A stretch of DNA of 64,000 bases, from positions 2,728,001-2,792,000 of the forward strand of contig NZ_CP109430.1 of NCBI RefSeq assembly GCF_036250735.1, in the 5' to 3' direction. Below, one piece after another: positions 53,952 to 62,965 of this stretch (positions are counted from its first letter, which is position 1; each line of letters opens with the position of its first letter). The notes under the pieces were generated by a model, which was given only the letters and a program-made list of their open reading frames with translations, was not told where the DNA came from and searched no databases. The stretch is from Streptosporangium sp. NBC_01495. Lineage in GTDB: Bacteria; Actinomycetota; Actinomycetes; Streptosporangiales; Streptosporangiaceae. The position numbers and the translations under genes were made by a program.

Positions 53952-56024
53952 TCAGGAGGCGCTGAGGCGCTTGAGGGCGCTGCGCACCTTCGCCGGGTCG
54001 TTGGTGGGCCAGAAGGGCGGCAGGGAGTCGCGCAGGAACCCGGCGTAGCGGGCCGTCGCCAGCCGGGGGTCGAGCACCGCGACCACGCCCTTGTCGTGCT
54101 GGCTGCGCAGCAGGCGGCCCGCGCCCTGGGCCAGGAGCAGCGCGGCGTGGGTGGCGGCGACCGACATGAACCCGTTGCCGCCCTTGGCGGCGACGTGGCG
54201 CTGGCGGGCGGAGCTGAGCGGGTCGTCCGGGCGGGGGAACGGGATGCGGTCGATGATGACCAGGCGCAGCGAGGGGCCGGGGACGTCGACACCCTGCCAG
54301 AGCGACAGCGTGCCGAACAGGCAGGTCGGCTCGTCCTCCGCGAACTGCTTGACCAGCAGCATCGTGGAGTCGTCACCCTGGCAGAGCAGCGGCACGCTCA
54401 GCCGGTCGCGCAGGGCCTCGGTGGCGGCCTTGGCGGCACGCATCGAGGAGAACAGGCCGAGGGTGCGGCCTCCCGCGGCCTCGATCAGCTCGGTGATCTC
54501 CTCCAGGTAGGCCTCGGGCAGGCCGTCGCGGCCCGGCTGGGGCAGGTGCTTGGCGACGTAGAGGATGCCGCTGCGCGGGTGGTCGAAGGGGGAGCCGACG
54601 TCGATGCCGACCCAACCGGCCCGGCCCTTCCCCTGCTTCTTCCCCTCTTCCCCCGCCGCCTCGTCCTCCGCGGCGCCCTTCCCGCCGCCCAGGCCCCACT
54701 GGCGGGCCAGGCCGTCGAAGGCGCCGCCCAGGGCGAGCGTGGCCGAGGTCAGGATGACCGTACGGTCGCCGAAGAGCTTGTCGCGGAGCATGCCCGCCAC
54801 CGTCAGCGGCGCCACCCGCAGCAGGGGCGGGCGCCGGTCGGTGCCCTCCTCCAGCCAGACCACCTCGGCCCGGTCGACCTCCTCGGCGTGGCCGAAGGCG
54901 TCGAGCATGCGCTGCGCGGTGTCGTGGACCTCGTCCAGCGAGGTGAAGGCCGCCCTGCGCAGCCCCGCGCCCTCCGGGTCGTCCTTGTCGCCGTTGCGCG
55001 GGCCGAGGGCGGTGATGCACGCCCACGCCGCGTCGCGGACCAGGGCGAGCGTCATCCCGAGCACCTGGGGGAGCTCGTCGAGGCGCCCGGCGGGGGCGGC
55101 GGCGAGCAGGGCCTTGAGGTCCTCGCCCGCCTCCATGAGCCGGTCGGCGAGGTGCTGCTCGATGAGCTTGCCGACCCGCCGCGCGGCCACCGTGATCATG
55201 GTCTCCGACAGCTCGCCGCTGACCACCGAGGTGACGCGGTCGACGAGCTCGTGGGCCTCGTCGACCACGACCACCTCGTGCTCGGGCAGGAGCGGGAAGT
55301 CCTCCATCGCGTCGATCGCGAGCAGCGCGTGGTTGGTCACGACCACGTCGGACTCGCCGGCGCGGGCACGGGCCAGCTCGGCGAAGCACTCCGTGCCGCT
55401 CGGGCAGCGCGCGGCTCCCAGGCACTCCCTGGCGCTGACCGAGAACTGGCGCCAGGCCTGCTCGTTGACGCCGGGGACGAGCTCGTCGCGGTCGCCGGTC
55501 TCGGTCTCGTTCGCCCACTCCTGGATGCGCTGGACCATCCGGCCCGTCGCGTTGACCTCCCGGGGGTCGAAGAGCTGATCCTGCTCCTCGTCGGGCCATC
55601 CCGCGCTCGCCTTGTAGCGGCACAGGTAGTTGCGGCGGCCCTTGAGGATCGCGAACGCCGGCTCGTGCGGCAGCTGCGGGGCGAGGGCCTTGGCGAGGCG
55701 GGGCAGGTCGCGGTCGACGAGCTGGCGCTGGAGCGCGATGGTGGCGGTGGAGACGACCACGGCGCCCTTGGAGGTCATCGCGTGCCTGATCGAGGGGATC
55801 AGGTAGGCGAGTGACTTCCCGGTGCCGGTGCCCGCCTGGACGGCCAGGTGGTCGCCCGACTCGATCGCGTGTTGCACCGCCCTCACCATGGTGATCTGCC
55901 CGGGGCGCTCGACCCCGCCCACCGCCTCGACGGCGGTGCTCAGCAAATCCTCAACCGGGGGAATATCCACCTTTGAGGAGACGTCTTCGGATGGGGCGAT
56001 GGAGTCGGTCGGCACGACAGCCAA
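53952..56024 (-). CDS. DinG/XPD-type ATP-dependent DNA helicase
   Basis: 690 residues. Walker A AVQAGTGTGKSLAYLIPS near residue 65; DEAH box VVVVDEAHELVDR near 250; four Cys for an Fe-S cluster (NYLCRY, then ECLGAARCPSGTECF between residues about 130 and 215); motif VI QGAGRLLRSQHDKG near 630. A Lys/Gly/Glu-rich insert (GKGAAEDEAAGEEGKKQGKG) near residue 455 is likely disordered. It is an SF2 5'-3' DNA helicase in repair or replication. It converges on the aro cluster. Confidence 0.9.
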   Translation of the reverse strand: MAVVPTDSIAPSEDVSSKVDIPPVEDLLSTAVEAVGGVERPGQITMVRAVQHAIESGDHLAVQAGTGTGKSLAYLIPSIRHAMTSKGAVVVSTATIALQRQLVDRDLPRLAKALAPQLPHEPAFAILKGRRNYLCRYKASAGWPDEEQDQLFDPREVNATGRMVQRIQEWANETETGDRDELVPGVNEQAWRQFSVSARECLGAARCPSGTECFAELARARAGESDVVVTNHALLAIDAMEDFPLLPEHEVVVVDEAHELVDRVTSVVSGELSETMITVAARRVGKLIEQHLADRLMEAGEDLKALLAAAPAGRLDELPQVLGMTLALVRDAAWACITALGPRNGDKDDPEGAGLRRAAFTSLDEVHDTAQRMLDAFGHAEEVDRAEVVWLEEGTDRRPPLLRVAPLTVAGMLRDKLFGDRTVILTSATLALGGAFDGLARQWGLGGGKGAAEDEAAGEEGKKQGKGRAGWVGIDVGSPFDHPRSGILYVAKHLPQPGRDGLPEAYLEEITELIEAAGGRTLGLFSSMRAAKAATEALRDRLSVPLLCQGDDSTMLLVKQFAEDEPTCLFGTLSLWQGVDVPGPSLRLVIIDRIPFPRPDDPLSSARQRHVAAKGGNGFMSVAATHAALLLAQGAGRLLRSQHDKGVVAVLDPRLATARYAGFLRDSLPPFWPTNDPAKVRSALKRLSAS

Positions 56025-56271
56025 CCGTACCCGCTCGCCCCGACAACCGCGGCTGCTCCGGCGAGTCGCCGCGTGGACGCATACCCGTATTCCGGAACCC
56101 GAGGTTCACCTCACATGGCAAACTGGCTGGATCACCCGGCTCATCAATCCTCGTAAGGTCAAGGGAAGGTCTACCGTTCTGGTGCCGCTGGGGCGGAAGA
56201 TAGGGATGGAAAGACCGTTTCGGTAGGGTTTCCCGAGGTCGAGTGGACGAATAAAGGCTGGTTATCGCACT

Positions 56272-57657
56272 ATGTCCTCCATGTCGGAAGTTGTCCCGTT
56301 GCCGTCGTTCGGCGAGGTGTTCTTTGACGAGCGTGGCCAGGAGCGGGTGCTCCGGGTCACCTGGCACGAAGGCACGCTGGTGCTGAGCCTGTGGCGCGGC
56401 GAGATGTGCACCGCGAGTTTCCGCATGCCCATGAACGATGTGGGACGCCTGGTCGACACACTTGACGAGGGCTTCGTCGAGGCCGGTGGGCAGTACCCCG
56501 ACGAGGTGGGCGAGCCCGTTCACGCCGCGCAGCCCCACCAGGACGAGCCGCAGGCCTACGGCGAGTATCCCGGCACCGGCCAGTACGCCCGGCCCCGCCC
56601 CGAGGACTACGCCCAGCCGCAGCAGTATCCCGACCCGGCCGGCCACGTCCCCTCGCCGCTGGACGAACCCCGCCAGGTCGCCACTCTCGGTCCGAACGAC
56701 GTGCTCGTCGCGCGAGGCGTGGTGCCGCCGCCCACCGAGCGGCCCGAGCGGCCTCAGGACCGGATGCCCCCCGCCGGGTACGGCTCCTCGGACGCCGTGC
56801 CGCGCGAGAACATGATCGTGAACGACTCCCTGCCCTACGGGCAGCCGCAGCCCGTCGAGCCGCTCGGCGCGGGCCCCGCCTCCGGCGAGGCCGCCTACCA
56901 GCTGCCCGGCGACCGCTACCCGCCCGCGCAGCCCGCCCCCTACGGCGCCCAGCAGCCCGACCCTTACGCCGCCCCGCCCGTCCAGCAGCAGCCCGATCCC
57001 TACGCCGGGCCCGCCGACCGGTTCGGCGCCCAGCGGCCCGACCAGTACGGCGTGCCGCCCCAGCCCCGGCCCGTCGACCCGTTCGCGCCCCCGGCGGGCC
57101 GCCAGAAGCCGGCCACTTCGTTCACGCCGCGCCCCGACCAGTTCGCCGGGCAGTTCGTCGATCCCGCTCAGGGGCTCGCCGACCCCGGCCGGCGGCCGGA
57201 GCCCGACTCCTACGGGCAGGGCCAGCAGAACTCGACCGACCCCTTCGGGTTCGCCGCCCAGCAGCAGGCCGGCTACGGAACCCCGCAGGCCGACCAGTAC
57301 GGCGGCTACCCGGCCCCCTCGCAGCCCGACCCCTACACGTTCGGCGCCCAGCAGCCGCACCAGGCCGGCCACCCCGCCGACCTGCGCGACCTGTACGGCT
57401 CGCCGCCCGCGTACGCCCAGCAGGACGTCGACCCGTCCGACCCGCTGGGCCTGCGCGGCCAGGCCGCGCCCGACCAGAGGCTGCCCCGCCCCTACGTCCA
57501 GGATCCGCCACCGCACTCCACCGGCGAGAGGCTCCGCCCCGAGCAGCGCTACGACGAGCGGTACGACGACCACCGCCGCGACGAGCGCCAGTACGACGAC
57601 AGGCGCCGCGAGGGCCGGCGCCGCGGCGACGACCGGGACGAGCAGCGCGACTGGTGA
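56272..57657 (+). CDS. Uncharacterised protein: conserved N-terminal domain plus long Pro/Gln/Tyr-rich tail
   Basis: 461 residues (ATG at 56281 possible). The first 75 residues (PSFGEVFFDERGQERVLRVT, WHEGTLVLSLWRGEMCTASF) form a compact beta-rich domain often encoded next to this helicase in actinomycetes, judged from memory. The rest is low complexity: repeated PDPYA, QQPD, FGAQ and RPDQY motifs ending in an Arg/Asp-rich charged tail (YDERYDDHRRDERQYDDRRR). The tail looks disordered and may drive multivalent contacts. No enzymatic motif. Confidence 0.7.
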   Translation: MSSMSEVVPLPSFGEVFFDERGQERVLRVTWHEGTLVLSLWRGEMCTASFRMPMNDVGRLVDTLDEGFVEAGGQYPDEVGEPVHAAQPHQDEPQAYGEYPGTGQYARPRPEDYAQPQQYPDPAGHVPSPLDEPRQVATLGPNDVLVARGVVPPPTERPERPQDRMPPAGYGSSDAVPRENMIVNDSLPYGQPQPVEPLGAGPASGEAAYQLPGDRYPPAQPAPYGAQQPDPYAAPPVQQQPDPYAGPADRFGAQRPDQYGVPPQPRPVDPFAPPAGRQKPATSFTPRPDQFAGQFVDPAQGLADPGRRPEPDSYGQGQQNSTDPFGFAAQQQAGYGTPQADQYGGYPAPSQPDPYTFGAQQPHQAGHPADLRDLYGSPPAYAQQDVDPSDPLGLRGQAAPDQRLPRPYVQDPPPHSTGERLRPEQRYDERYDDHRRDERQYDDRRREGRRRGDDRDEQRDW

Positions 57658-57841
57658 CCCGGTGACCTCCCCTCCGGGGCGCGGCGCCGTCGCGTCCCGT
57701 TCGCGAGGTTCGCGCCCGAGGGGATAGCGTGTGGCGTCCGCCGGTGTGGTCCGGCGCCGTGTGGCGGTCTCGGCCGCCCCGGGCGGTTCGCGAGGCGCGC
57801 CGGGGCACGTAAGCTGATCGATCCCTATCGGGCGGGGTGGC

Positions 57842-59425
57842 GTGGACGAGTCGACGGTGCTGCAGATGCTGGCCGTGTCGGTCGTCGGGATCGCGGTGGC
57901 CGCGGTGGCCAGGCGCAAAGGCTGGCCGGCGCCGCTGCTGCTGGTGCTCGCCGGGGCGGTGCTGTCGCCGTTCGTTCCCGTGTACGAGCTCGACCCCCAG
58001 CTGGTCCTGCTGGTCTTCCTGCCCCCGCTGCTCTACTCGGCGGCGATCGACAGCTCCTACCTGAGACTCAAGGACTTCCGCAGGCCGGTCGCGCTGCTCT
58101 CGGTCGGCCTCGTGCTGTTCACCACGCTGGTCATCGGGTGGGTCACCCACCTGCTCCTGCCCCAGCTGCCGCTGGCCGCCGCGTTCGCGCTGGGCGCGAT
58201 CGTGGCCCCGCCCGACGCGGTCGCCGCCGTCGCGGTGGCCCGCAGGCTCGGGCTGCCCCGCAAGGTGGTCACCATCCTGGTGGGGGAGAGCCTGTTCAAC
58301 GACGCCACCGCGCTCACCGCCTACCGGGTGGCGATCGCGGCCGCGGTCGGGCAGGGCATCACCTGGCAGGACGCGGCCCTCGACTTCGCCCGGTCCGCGG
58401 CGGGCGGCGTGGTGATGGGCCTCGCGCTCGCCTGGGTCCTGGCCTGGGTGCTGGTCCGGCTGCGCGACGCGCTCGTCGAGAACACCGTCATGCTGCTCAC
58501 CCCGTTCGCCGTCTACCTGGCGGCCGAGAGCCTGCACGTCTCCGGGGTGATCGTCGTGGTGATCGTCGGCCTCTACATCGGCCACCGCATGCCCAGGGCG
58601 GGCTTCGGCACCCGGCTGCTGTCCGACGCGGTCTGGCGGGTCCTCGACTTCTTCCTGGAGACGATCGTCTTCGCGCTGATCGGCCTGCAGATGTGGCCGA
58701 TCATGAGGGGGCTGGAGTGGGGCGACGGGTGGAAACTCGCCGGGATGGCGCTGGCCGTCTTCGCCGCCGCGGTGATCGCCAGGGTGGTCTGGGTCGTGCC
58801 GAGCATCTACCTGCCCCGGATCCTGTCCAAGAAGATCCGCAGGACCGAGACCCACGCGCCGACCTGGCAGAACGTGACCATCGTGAGCTGGGCGGGCATG
58901 CGCGGCGTGGTCTCCCTGGCCGCGGCCTTCGCCATCCCGGAGACCTTCCCCGGCCGCGACCTGCTCCTCTTCCTCACCTTCTCGGTGGTGATCGGCACCC
59001 TCCTCGTCCAGGGCCTGACGTTCCCGGCGCTGATCCGCAGGCTGAAGGTCTCCAACGAGCGGGAGACCTACACCGACAACCTGGCGGAGGCGGCCGCGCA
59101 GCAGGCGGCCGCCACGGCCGCGCTGGCCCGGCTGGACGAGCTGGTGGCGGACGGCGTCGACGAGCTTCACCGGGAGGTCGTCGACCAGCTCAGGTCCCGC
59201 GCCGAGCGCCGTACCCTCACCGCCTGGGAGCGCCTGGGCGGTGGCACGGGGCCGGAGGGGGAGGAGACGCCCAGCAGCGTCTACCGGCGGCTCCGCCGGG
59301 AGATGCTGGTGGTCGAGCGCGACGTCTTCGTCGGCCTTCGCGACGAGCGGCGCATCGACGACGAGGTGCTCCGCCGGGTCCTCCACGAGATCGACTTCGA
59401 AGAGGCCACCCTGGAGCGCGACTAA
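57842..59425 (+). CDS. Na+/H+ antiporter, NhaP/CPA1 type
   Basis: 527 residues with about 12 TM helices in the first 400. CPA1 signatures are GAIVAPPDAVAAVAVARRLG and ILVGESLFNDATALTAYRVA, with the ion-exchange Asp, and WAGMRGVVSLAAAFAIPETF later. A cytosolic C-terminal tail of about 120 residues (EAAAQQAAATAALARLDELV) is helical. It exports Na+ in exchange for protons. GTG at 57842. Its stop overlaps the stop of the convergent UBP zinc-finger gene. Confidence 0.9.
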   Translation: MDESTVLQMLAVSVVGIAVAAVARRKGWPAPLLLVLAGAVLSPFVPVYELDPQLVLLVFLPPLLYSAAIDSSYLRLKDFRRPVALLSVGLVLFTTLVIGWVTHLLLPQLPLAAAFALGAIVAPPDAVAAVAVARRLGLPRKVVTILVGESLFNDATALTAYRVAIAAAVGQGITWQDAALDFARSAAGGVVMGLALAWVLAWVLVRLRDALVENTVMLLTPFAVYLAAESLHVSGVIVVVIVGLYIGHRMPRAGFGTRLLSDAVWRVLDFFLETIVFALIGLQMWPIMRGLEWGDGWKLAGMALAVFAAAVIARVVWVVPSIYLPRILSKKIRRTETHAPTWQNVTIVSWAGMRGVVSLAAAFAIPETFPGRDLLLFLTFSVVIGTLLVQGLTFPALIRRLKVSNERETYTDNLAEAAAQQAAATAALARLDELVADGVDELHREVVDQLRSRAERRTLTAWERLGGGTGPEGEETPSSVYRRLRREMLVVERDVFVGLRDERRIDDEVLRRVLHEIDFEEATLERD

Positions 59426-59679
59426 CCCATCACGTTGTCCACGTAGCACCATCGCCAGTCCTCGCCCGGTTCGAACGAGGCGACGACCGGGTCGGCGGTC
59501 TGCAGGAAGTGGGCGGTGGCGTGCTTGCCGGGCGACGAGTCGCAGCAGCCGATGTGCCCGCAGGACAGGCACTTGCGCAGATGGACCCAGCGGCCGCCTA
59601 TCGCCAGGCACTCCTCGCACCCCTCGGGCGTGCGCGCGGGCGGGTCCTGGGTCTCCGCGAGATGCTCACAGCTCTTCAT
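59422..59679 (-). CDS. UBP-type zinc-finger protein
   Basis: 85 residues. The UBP (ZnF_UBP) pattern is CEHL, CEECLAIGGRWVHLRKCLSC then GHIGCCDSSPGKHATAHFLQ, with Cys/His ligands and WRWCYVDN at the end. In eukaryotes this domain binds the free ubiquitin C-terminus; bacterial roles are unknown. Bacterial copies are often linked or fused to NhaP-type antiporters, and here the gene converges on one with overlapping stop codons (CTAA at 59422-59425). Confidence 0.85.
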   Translation of the reverse strand: MKSCEHLAETQDPPARTPEGCEECLAIGGRWVHLRKCLSCGHIGCCDSSPGKHATAHFLQTADPVVASFEPGEDWRWCYVDNVMG

Positions 59680-59832
59680 GGTCTCCCCCTCGTTCGACTA
59701 CTGATGATCGTACGACCAGAGGGGTGTTTCCGATTCCGCCACCTCCCCGCCCTCCGGGCCGCCGGCGGACGGGTGGGTAACGAGCCGGTACGGCGGCGCC
59801 TGCCGAACCGGCTCGTTGGGTAGGGTCGGGAC

Positions 59833-60234
59833 ATGCGACCCCTTCCGCGACGAATTCCCGTCCTCGCCGCCTCTGTGCTGGCCGCCGCCCTCATCACCAC
59901 CGGTTGCTCCGAGATCCAGGAGGTGAGCCAGGGCATCGACAAGGCCCAGCAGTGCGTGCAGGCCGCGGGCATCGTCACCGAGACCGCCGCCAAGGTCTCC
60001 GGGCTGCTCAACGACCCCGCCGCGATGGAGCAGGCGCTGAACGACGGCGGCGCCAAGCTGGGTGACCTGGCCAACGACGCGGCCAACACCTCGCTGAAGG
60101 AGGCCGCCGAGGGCATCTCCGGCACCCTGGAGGGCTTCAACGTCACCGACGCCAACGGCGCCGTCGACGCCGCCCAGAAGGTGGCCGCCGACTCGGTGCA
60201 GTGGGTCCAGCAGCTGACCAACGCCTGCGGATAG
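59833..60234 (+). CDS. Putative lipoprotein
   Basis: 133 residues. The signal peptide RRIPVLAASVLAAALITTGC ends in a lipobox (ITTGC), so Cys25 is likely lipidated. The mature part is helical, acidic and rich in Ala/Asp/Asn (GIDKAQQCVQAAGIVTETAA) with two more Cys (CVQAAG and the C-terminal NACG) that could pair. No known domain. It ends at a hairpin. Confidence 0.75.
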   Translation: MRPLPRRIPVLAASVLAAALITTGCSEIQEVSQGIDKAQQCVQAAGIVTETAAKVSGLLNDPAAMEQALNDGGAKLGDLANDAANTSLKEAAEGISGTLEGFNVTDANGAVDAAQKVAADSVQWVQQLTNACG

Positions 60235-60334
60235 TCGCCCCGGCGAGGCGGAGGACGTCGTGGCGGACACCTTTGAGTCCAGCGACTGACCGACGCCCGC
60301 GGGTGGTCTCCGCCGCCTCGGCGCGGCGCGGTCG

Positions 60335-60364
60335 CCGCCACCGGAGCCTTCGCCCCGGTGGCGG
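60335..60364 (+). terminator. Hairpin terminator after lipoprotein gene
   Basis: CCGCCACCGG (60335-60344) and its complement (60355-60364) with a 10-nt loop, about 100 bp after the stop. Confidence 0.5.
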
Positions 60365-60490
60365 GTGAGCCCCGCCGCCCAGGTGGGGCGGGCCGGCCGG
60401 AGGTGCCCGACCGCATCTCCGGAAATCCCGGGTTCTCTAGGGGGAATGTGGCTGAAATACCGTCGTTCCTATGAAGACCCAGGAAAGTTC

Positions 60491-60832
60491 ATGAACTCTC
60501 CGGACCACGAGCCGGATCCCCGGTTCACCCTTGCCAACGAACGCACGTATCTGACCTGGCTGAGTACGTCGCTCGCACTGAGCGCGGGCGGCGTGGCCAT
60601 GGCCGCCGTCTCCGCCGACGTCTTCGTCCCGTGGATGCGCACCCTGCTCGCGGTGGTCCTGGTGTCGCTGTCCGCCCTGGCGGCCGCGATGGCCTACCCC
60701 CGCTGGCGCCGCGTCCAGCGCGCCCTGCGCAGCTCCGCCCCGCTCCCGCCCCCGGCCCTCGCGCCCCTGTTCGGGTACGGTGTGGCGGCGGTCGCCGTGC
60801 TCGCCCTGATCCTCATTCTGCTGTCCCGGTGA
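60491..60832 (+). CDS. DUF202 (YidH-like) membrane protein
   Basis: 113 residues from ATG at 60491 (AGGAAAG upstream); the frame extends to 60446 or earlier but the family starts here. RFTLANERTYLTWLSTSLAL is the DUF202 signature, followed by three TM helices. Inner membrane, function unknown. The second DUF202 gene starts 7 bp after its stop, so the two likely form a heteromer. Confidence 0.85.
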   Translation: MNSPDHEPDPRFTLANERTYLTWLSTSLALSAGGVAMAAVSADVFVPWMRTLLAVVLVSLSALAAAMAYPRWRRVQRALRSSAPLPPPALAPLFGYGVAAVAVLALILILLSR

Positions 60833-60839
60833 GCTCCCG

Positions 60840-61172
60840 GTGAACGGGCCCTGGGACGCGGGCCTGCAGAGCGAGCGGACCCGCCTCGCCTGGGTCCGCA
60901 CCGCCGCCATGCTGGCCGTCACCAGCCTGGCCGGCGCGGGCGTCGCCCTGCGCGCCGGCACACCCGTGCCGGTCATCGTCCCCTTCGTCCCGGCCGTGTT
61001 CTGCGCCGTCCTGCTGCTGACCCACACGGGCATCCGCTACCGGCGCGCCCAGGAGGCCCTGCACGGGAGCCGCCCCCTCGACAACCGGGCCGACGCCCTC
61101 ATCGCCTGGATCGGTACCCTCGCCGCCGTGGCCGGAGCCATCGCCTTCGTTCTGGAAAGGTTCGGAAGGTAA
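60840..61172 (+). CDS. DUF202 membrane protein
   Basis: 110 residues, GTG start. It begins DAGLQSERTRLAWVRTAAML, the DUF202 signature, then three TM helices ending IAFVLERFGR. It is paired with the DUF202 gene just upstream, a common tandem arrangement. Confidence 0.85.
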   Translation: MNGPWDAGLQSERTRLAWVRTAAMLAVTSLAGAGVALRAGTPVPVIVPFVPAVFCAVLLLTHTGIRYRRAQEALHGSRPLDNRADALIAWIGTLAAVAGAIAFVLERFGR

Positions 61173-61196
61173 GAAAATGCGGCAAGATATCGCAGC

Positions 61197-61916
61197 ATGT
61201 CACGCTTCGATGATCTGCCCGGCTACGCCGCGTCGATCGCTTCGCTGATCGACGCGGTCAATCTCGGCGTTCACATCGCGAGCAGGCCCCTCAGCCGGGA
61301 GCTCACCGAGCGGTCCGGCCTCCAGACGGACCTGCTGGTCGATCTCCGATTCGTACTCCCCGTCAGGCCGCTCACCGCCGAGGGGCTGGCCGCCCTCTAC
61401 CGCTACAACCCCTTCGACCGGGCGGAGATCGACGTACAGATCGCCCAGGGGACCCTGGTCGACGACGGCGCGCTGCACGCGACCGCGACCGCGCTGTCCT
61501 TCATCGCCTCCCTGTACGAGGTGCACGCGGCGGTGACCGGCGAGCTGTGGGCCGCCCAGGCCGACCGGCTGCTCGAGCTGGCCGATCTCGCGGGGAGGCT
61601 CCTGAAGGCCGGTGCGGCCGGTGGCGGCGCGGCCTTCGCCCAGGCCTCGCCGCCCTACGAGCCGGCGGGGACCCCGCCCGGCGTGCTGTTGTTCAACCGG
61701 CTGGCCGTGCTGCGCTACCACCGCGCCGACGCGCACGCCGACACCTGGAAGCGGGAGGGCCTCACCGCGGACCAGATCATCGCCCTGCCCCCGGGGCCCG
61801 CCCGCGACCGGATCGAGGCGGAGACGAACCGCCGCGCCGCGTGGCCGTACGAGATCCTGACCACCCGCGACCGGCAGGCACTGCTGCTGGGCCTGAGCGC
61901 CCTCGACCTGCCGTGA
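61197..61916 (+). CDS. Uncharacterised actinobacterial protein, SCO6745-like C-terminus
   Basis: 239 residues, helical, no signal peptide. The segment AVLRYHRADAHADTWKREGL near residue 175 resembles the conserved core of the SCO6745-like family of actinobacteria; the N-terminal part (LSRELTERSGLQTDLLVDLR, LYRYNPFDRAEI) does not match well. It could instead be a MarR-like or helical ligand-binding protein. Its last codons and stop are duplicated downstream by a 28-bp direct repeat. Confidence 0.6.
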   Translation: MSRFDDLPGYAASIASLIDAVNLGVHIASRPLSRELTERSGLQTDLLVDLRFVLPVRPLTAEGLAALYRYNPFDRAEIDVQIAQGTLVDDGALHATATALSFIASLYEVHAAVTGELWAAQADRLLELADLAGRLLKAGAAGGGAAFAQASPPYEPAGTPPGVLLFNRLAVLRYHRADAHADTWKREGLTADQIIALPPGPARDRIEAETNRRAAWPYEILTTRDRQALLLGLSALDLP

Positions 61917-61971
61917 GGCCCTGAGGCCCTGAGGCTGTGAGGCCCTGAGCGCCCTCGACCTGCCGTGAGGC
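61892..61971. repeat. 28-bp direct repeat duplicating a gene's 3' end
   Basis: Positions 61892-61919 and 61944-61971 are identical (CCTGAGCGCCCTCGACCTGC and on). The first copy contains the last codons and the TGA of the gene ending at 61916. Several CCCTGAGG units lie between. Confidence 0.75.
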
Positions 61972-62063
61972 GCCGAGAGGGATGGCTCACCCGGGGGCCG
62001 TGTCATGACCGGATCGGGCCGGGCCGGGCCGGGCCGGTGTGCGGCCGTGCGGCTCGGGAGGGT

Positions 62064-62125
62064 GACGCCCGGGGCCCTGGGACCCCGGGCGTCAGGAGAG
62101 TGTTCCCTTCCCCTGGACACTCTCC
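62064..62125. terminator. Two successive hairpins between convergent genes
   Basis: Hairpin 1: GACGCCCGGGG (62064-62074) with its complement at 62083-62093. Hairpin 2: GGAGAGTGT (62095-62103) with its complement at 62117-62125. Together they separate the convergent genes ending at 61916 and 62133 and should stop transcription both ways. Confidence 0.65.
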
Positions 62126-62132
62126 GGGTGGG

Positions 62133-62627
62133 TCAGTACCAGTTGCTCGACCGGAAGTGACCCCACGCGCCGCACGGTGACCCGTAGCGGCTCTTGATGT
62201 ATTTCAGACCCCAGTGGATCTGTGTGCTCGGGTTGTAGCGCCAGTCCCTGCCGCTGCCGCCCATCTTCGAGCCGGGCAGCGCCTGCGGGATGCCGTACGC
62301 ACCCGATGAACGGTTGTACGCGCGATGGTTCCAGTTGCTCTCCCTGGTCCAGAGACTGTCCAGGCAGCGGAACTGGCTGTGCGGCCACGCTCGGCGGGAC
62401 ACGAGACGATAGGCGATCGTCTTGTTCCTGCCCTTGGCGGTCCTCGCGACCGCTTTCACCCTTGGCTTCACCTGGGTGACCCAGGTGAGGCGGTGCACCG
62501 TCCTCGCCGTCCCTTTCCTGGACGTCTCAGAGGTGCTCTCAGCCTGTCCCGTCGTCGTCGGGCCGACCATTGTCGAGGCGGCCAGAACGGTCACGACGGT
62601 GTTGCGCAGAACGCGGTAGCTGTTCAC
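62133..62627 (-). CDS. Secreted lytic transglycosylase-like protein (copy 2)
   Basis: 164 residues from GTG at 62627 (AAGGAT upstream). The signal peptide core NTVVTVLAASTMVGPTTTGQ is followed by a basic linker (residues about 45-90) and a C-terminal transglycosylase-like domain: FRCLDSLWTRESNWNHRAYN (catalytic Glu in TRESNW), SSGAYGIPQALPGSKM, QIHWGLKYIKSRYGSPCGAW. It should cleave peptidoglycan outside the cell. It is a paralogue of the gene at 62966; the catalytic core is almost identical in the two. Confidence 0.85.
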   Translation of the reverse strand: MNSYRVLRNTVVTVLAASTMVGPTTTGQAESTSETSRKGTARTVHRLTWVTQVKPRVKAVARTAKGRNKTIAYRLVSRRAWPHSQFRCLDSLWTRESNWNHRAYNRSSGAYGIPQALPGSKMGGSGRDWRYNPSTQIHWGLKYIKSRYGSPCGAWGHFRSSNWY

Positions 62628-62965
62628 ATGGATCCTTGTCCTCGGGCCGCGTGCGGAAGGTGCGGGAGGCACGTGGTGCTCTCCCGCGTCCTGACGATCC
62701 GGCGCCCGTGGCTCGGACGGGGACGTCCGCGCGGTCTCTCCGGCCTGTTTCCGGCATGAGACGCCGCGGCGATCTCTCTAGGCGGCTTTCTAGTACGCGA
62801 GAGAGCGCCGAACGGCGGATGGGACACGCGAAGGGAAGGTGTTTGCCCGAACTTCGGGATTTACGGGTGGTTCGAGGACGGGCCGATTACGACCGGCGAA
62901 TCACCCATACGGGGAGACGGTGTGAAAATCACCCTGCCATGGGGTTTCAGATCACCGCTCCCTGA

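Noticed and set aside
60365..60490. Longer N-terminus for the first DUF202 protein
   Set aside because: The extra residues lack family conservation and overlap the preceding terminator. The ATG at 60491 has a suitable ribosome-binding site.
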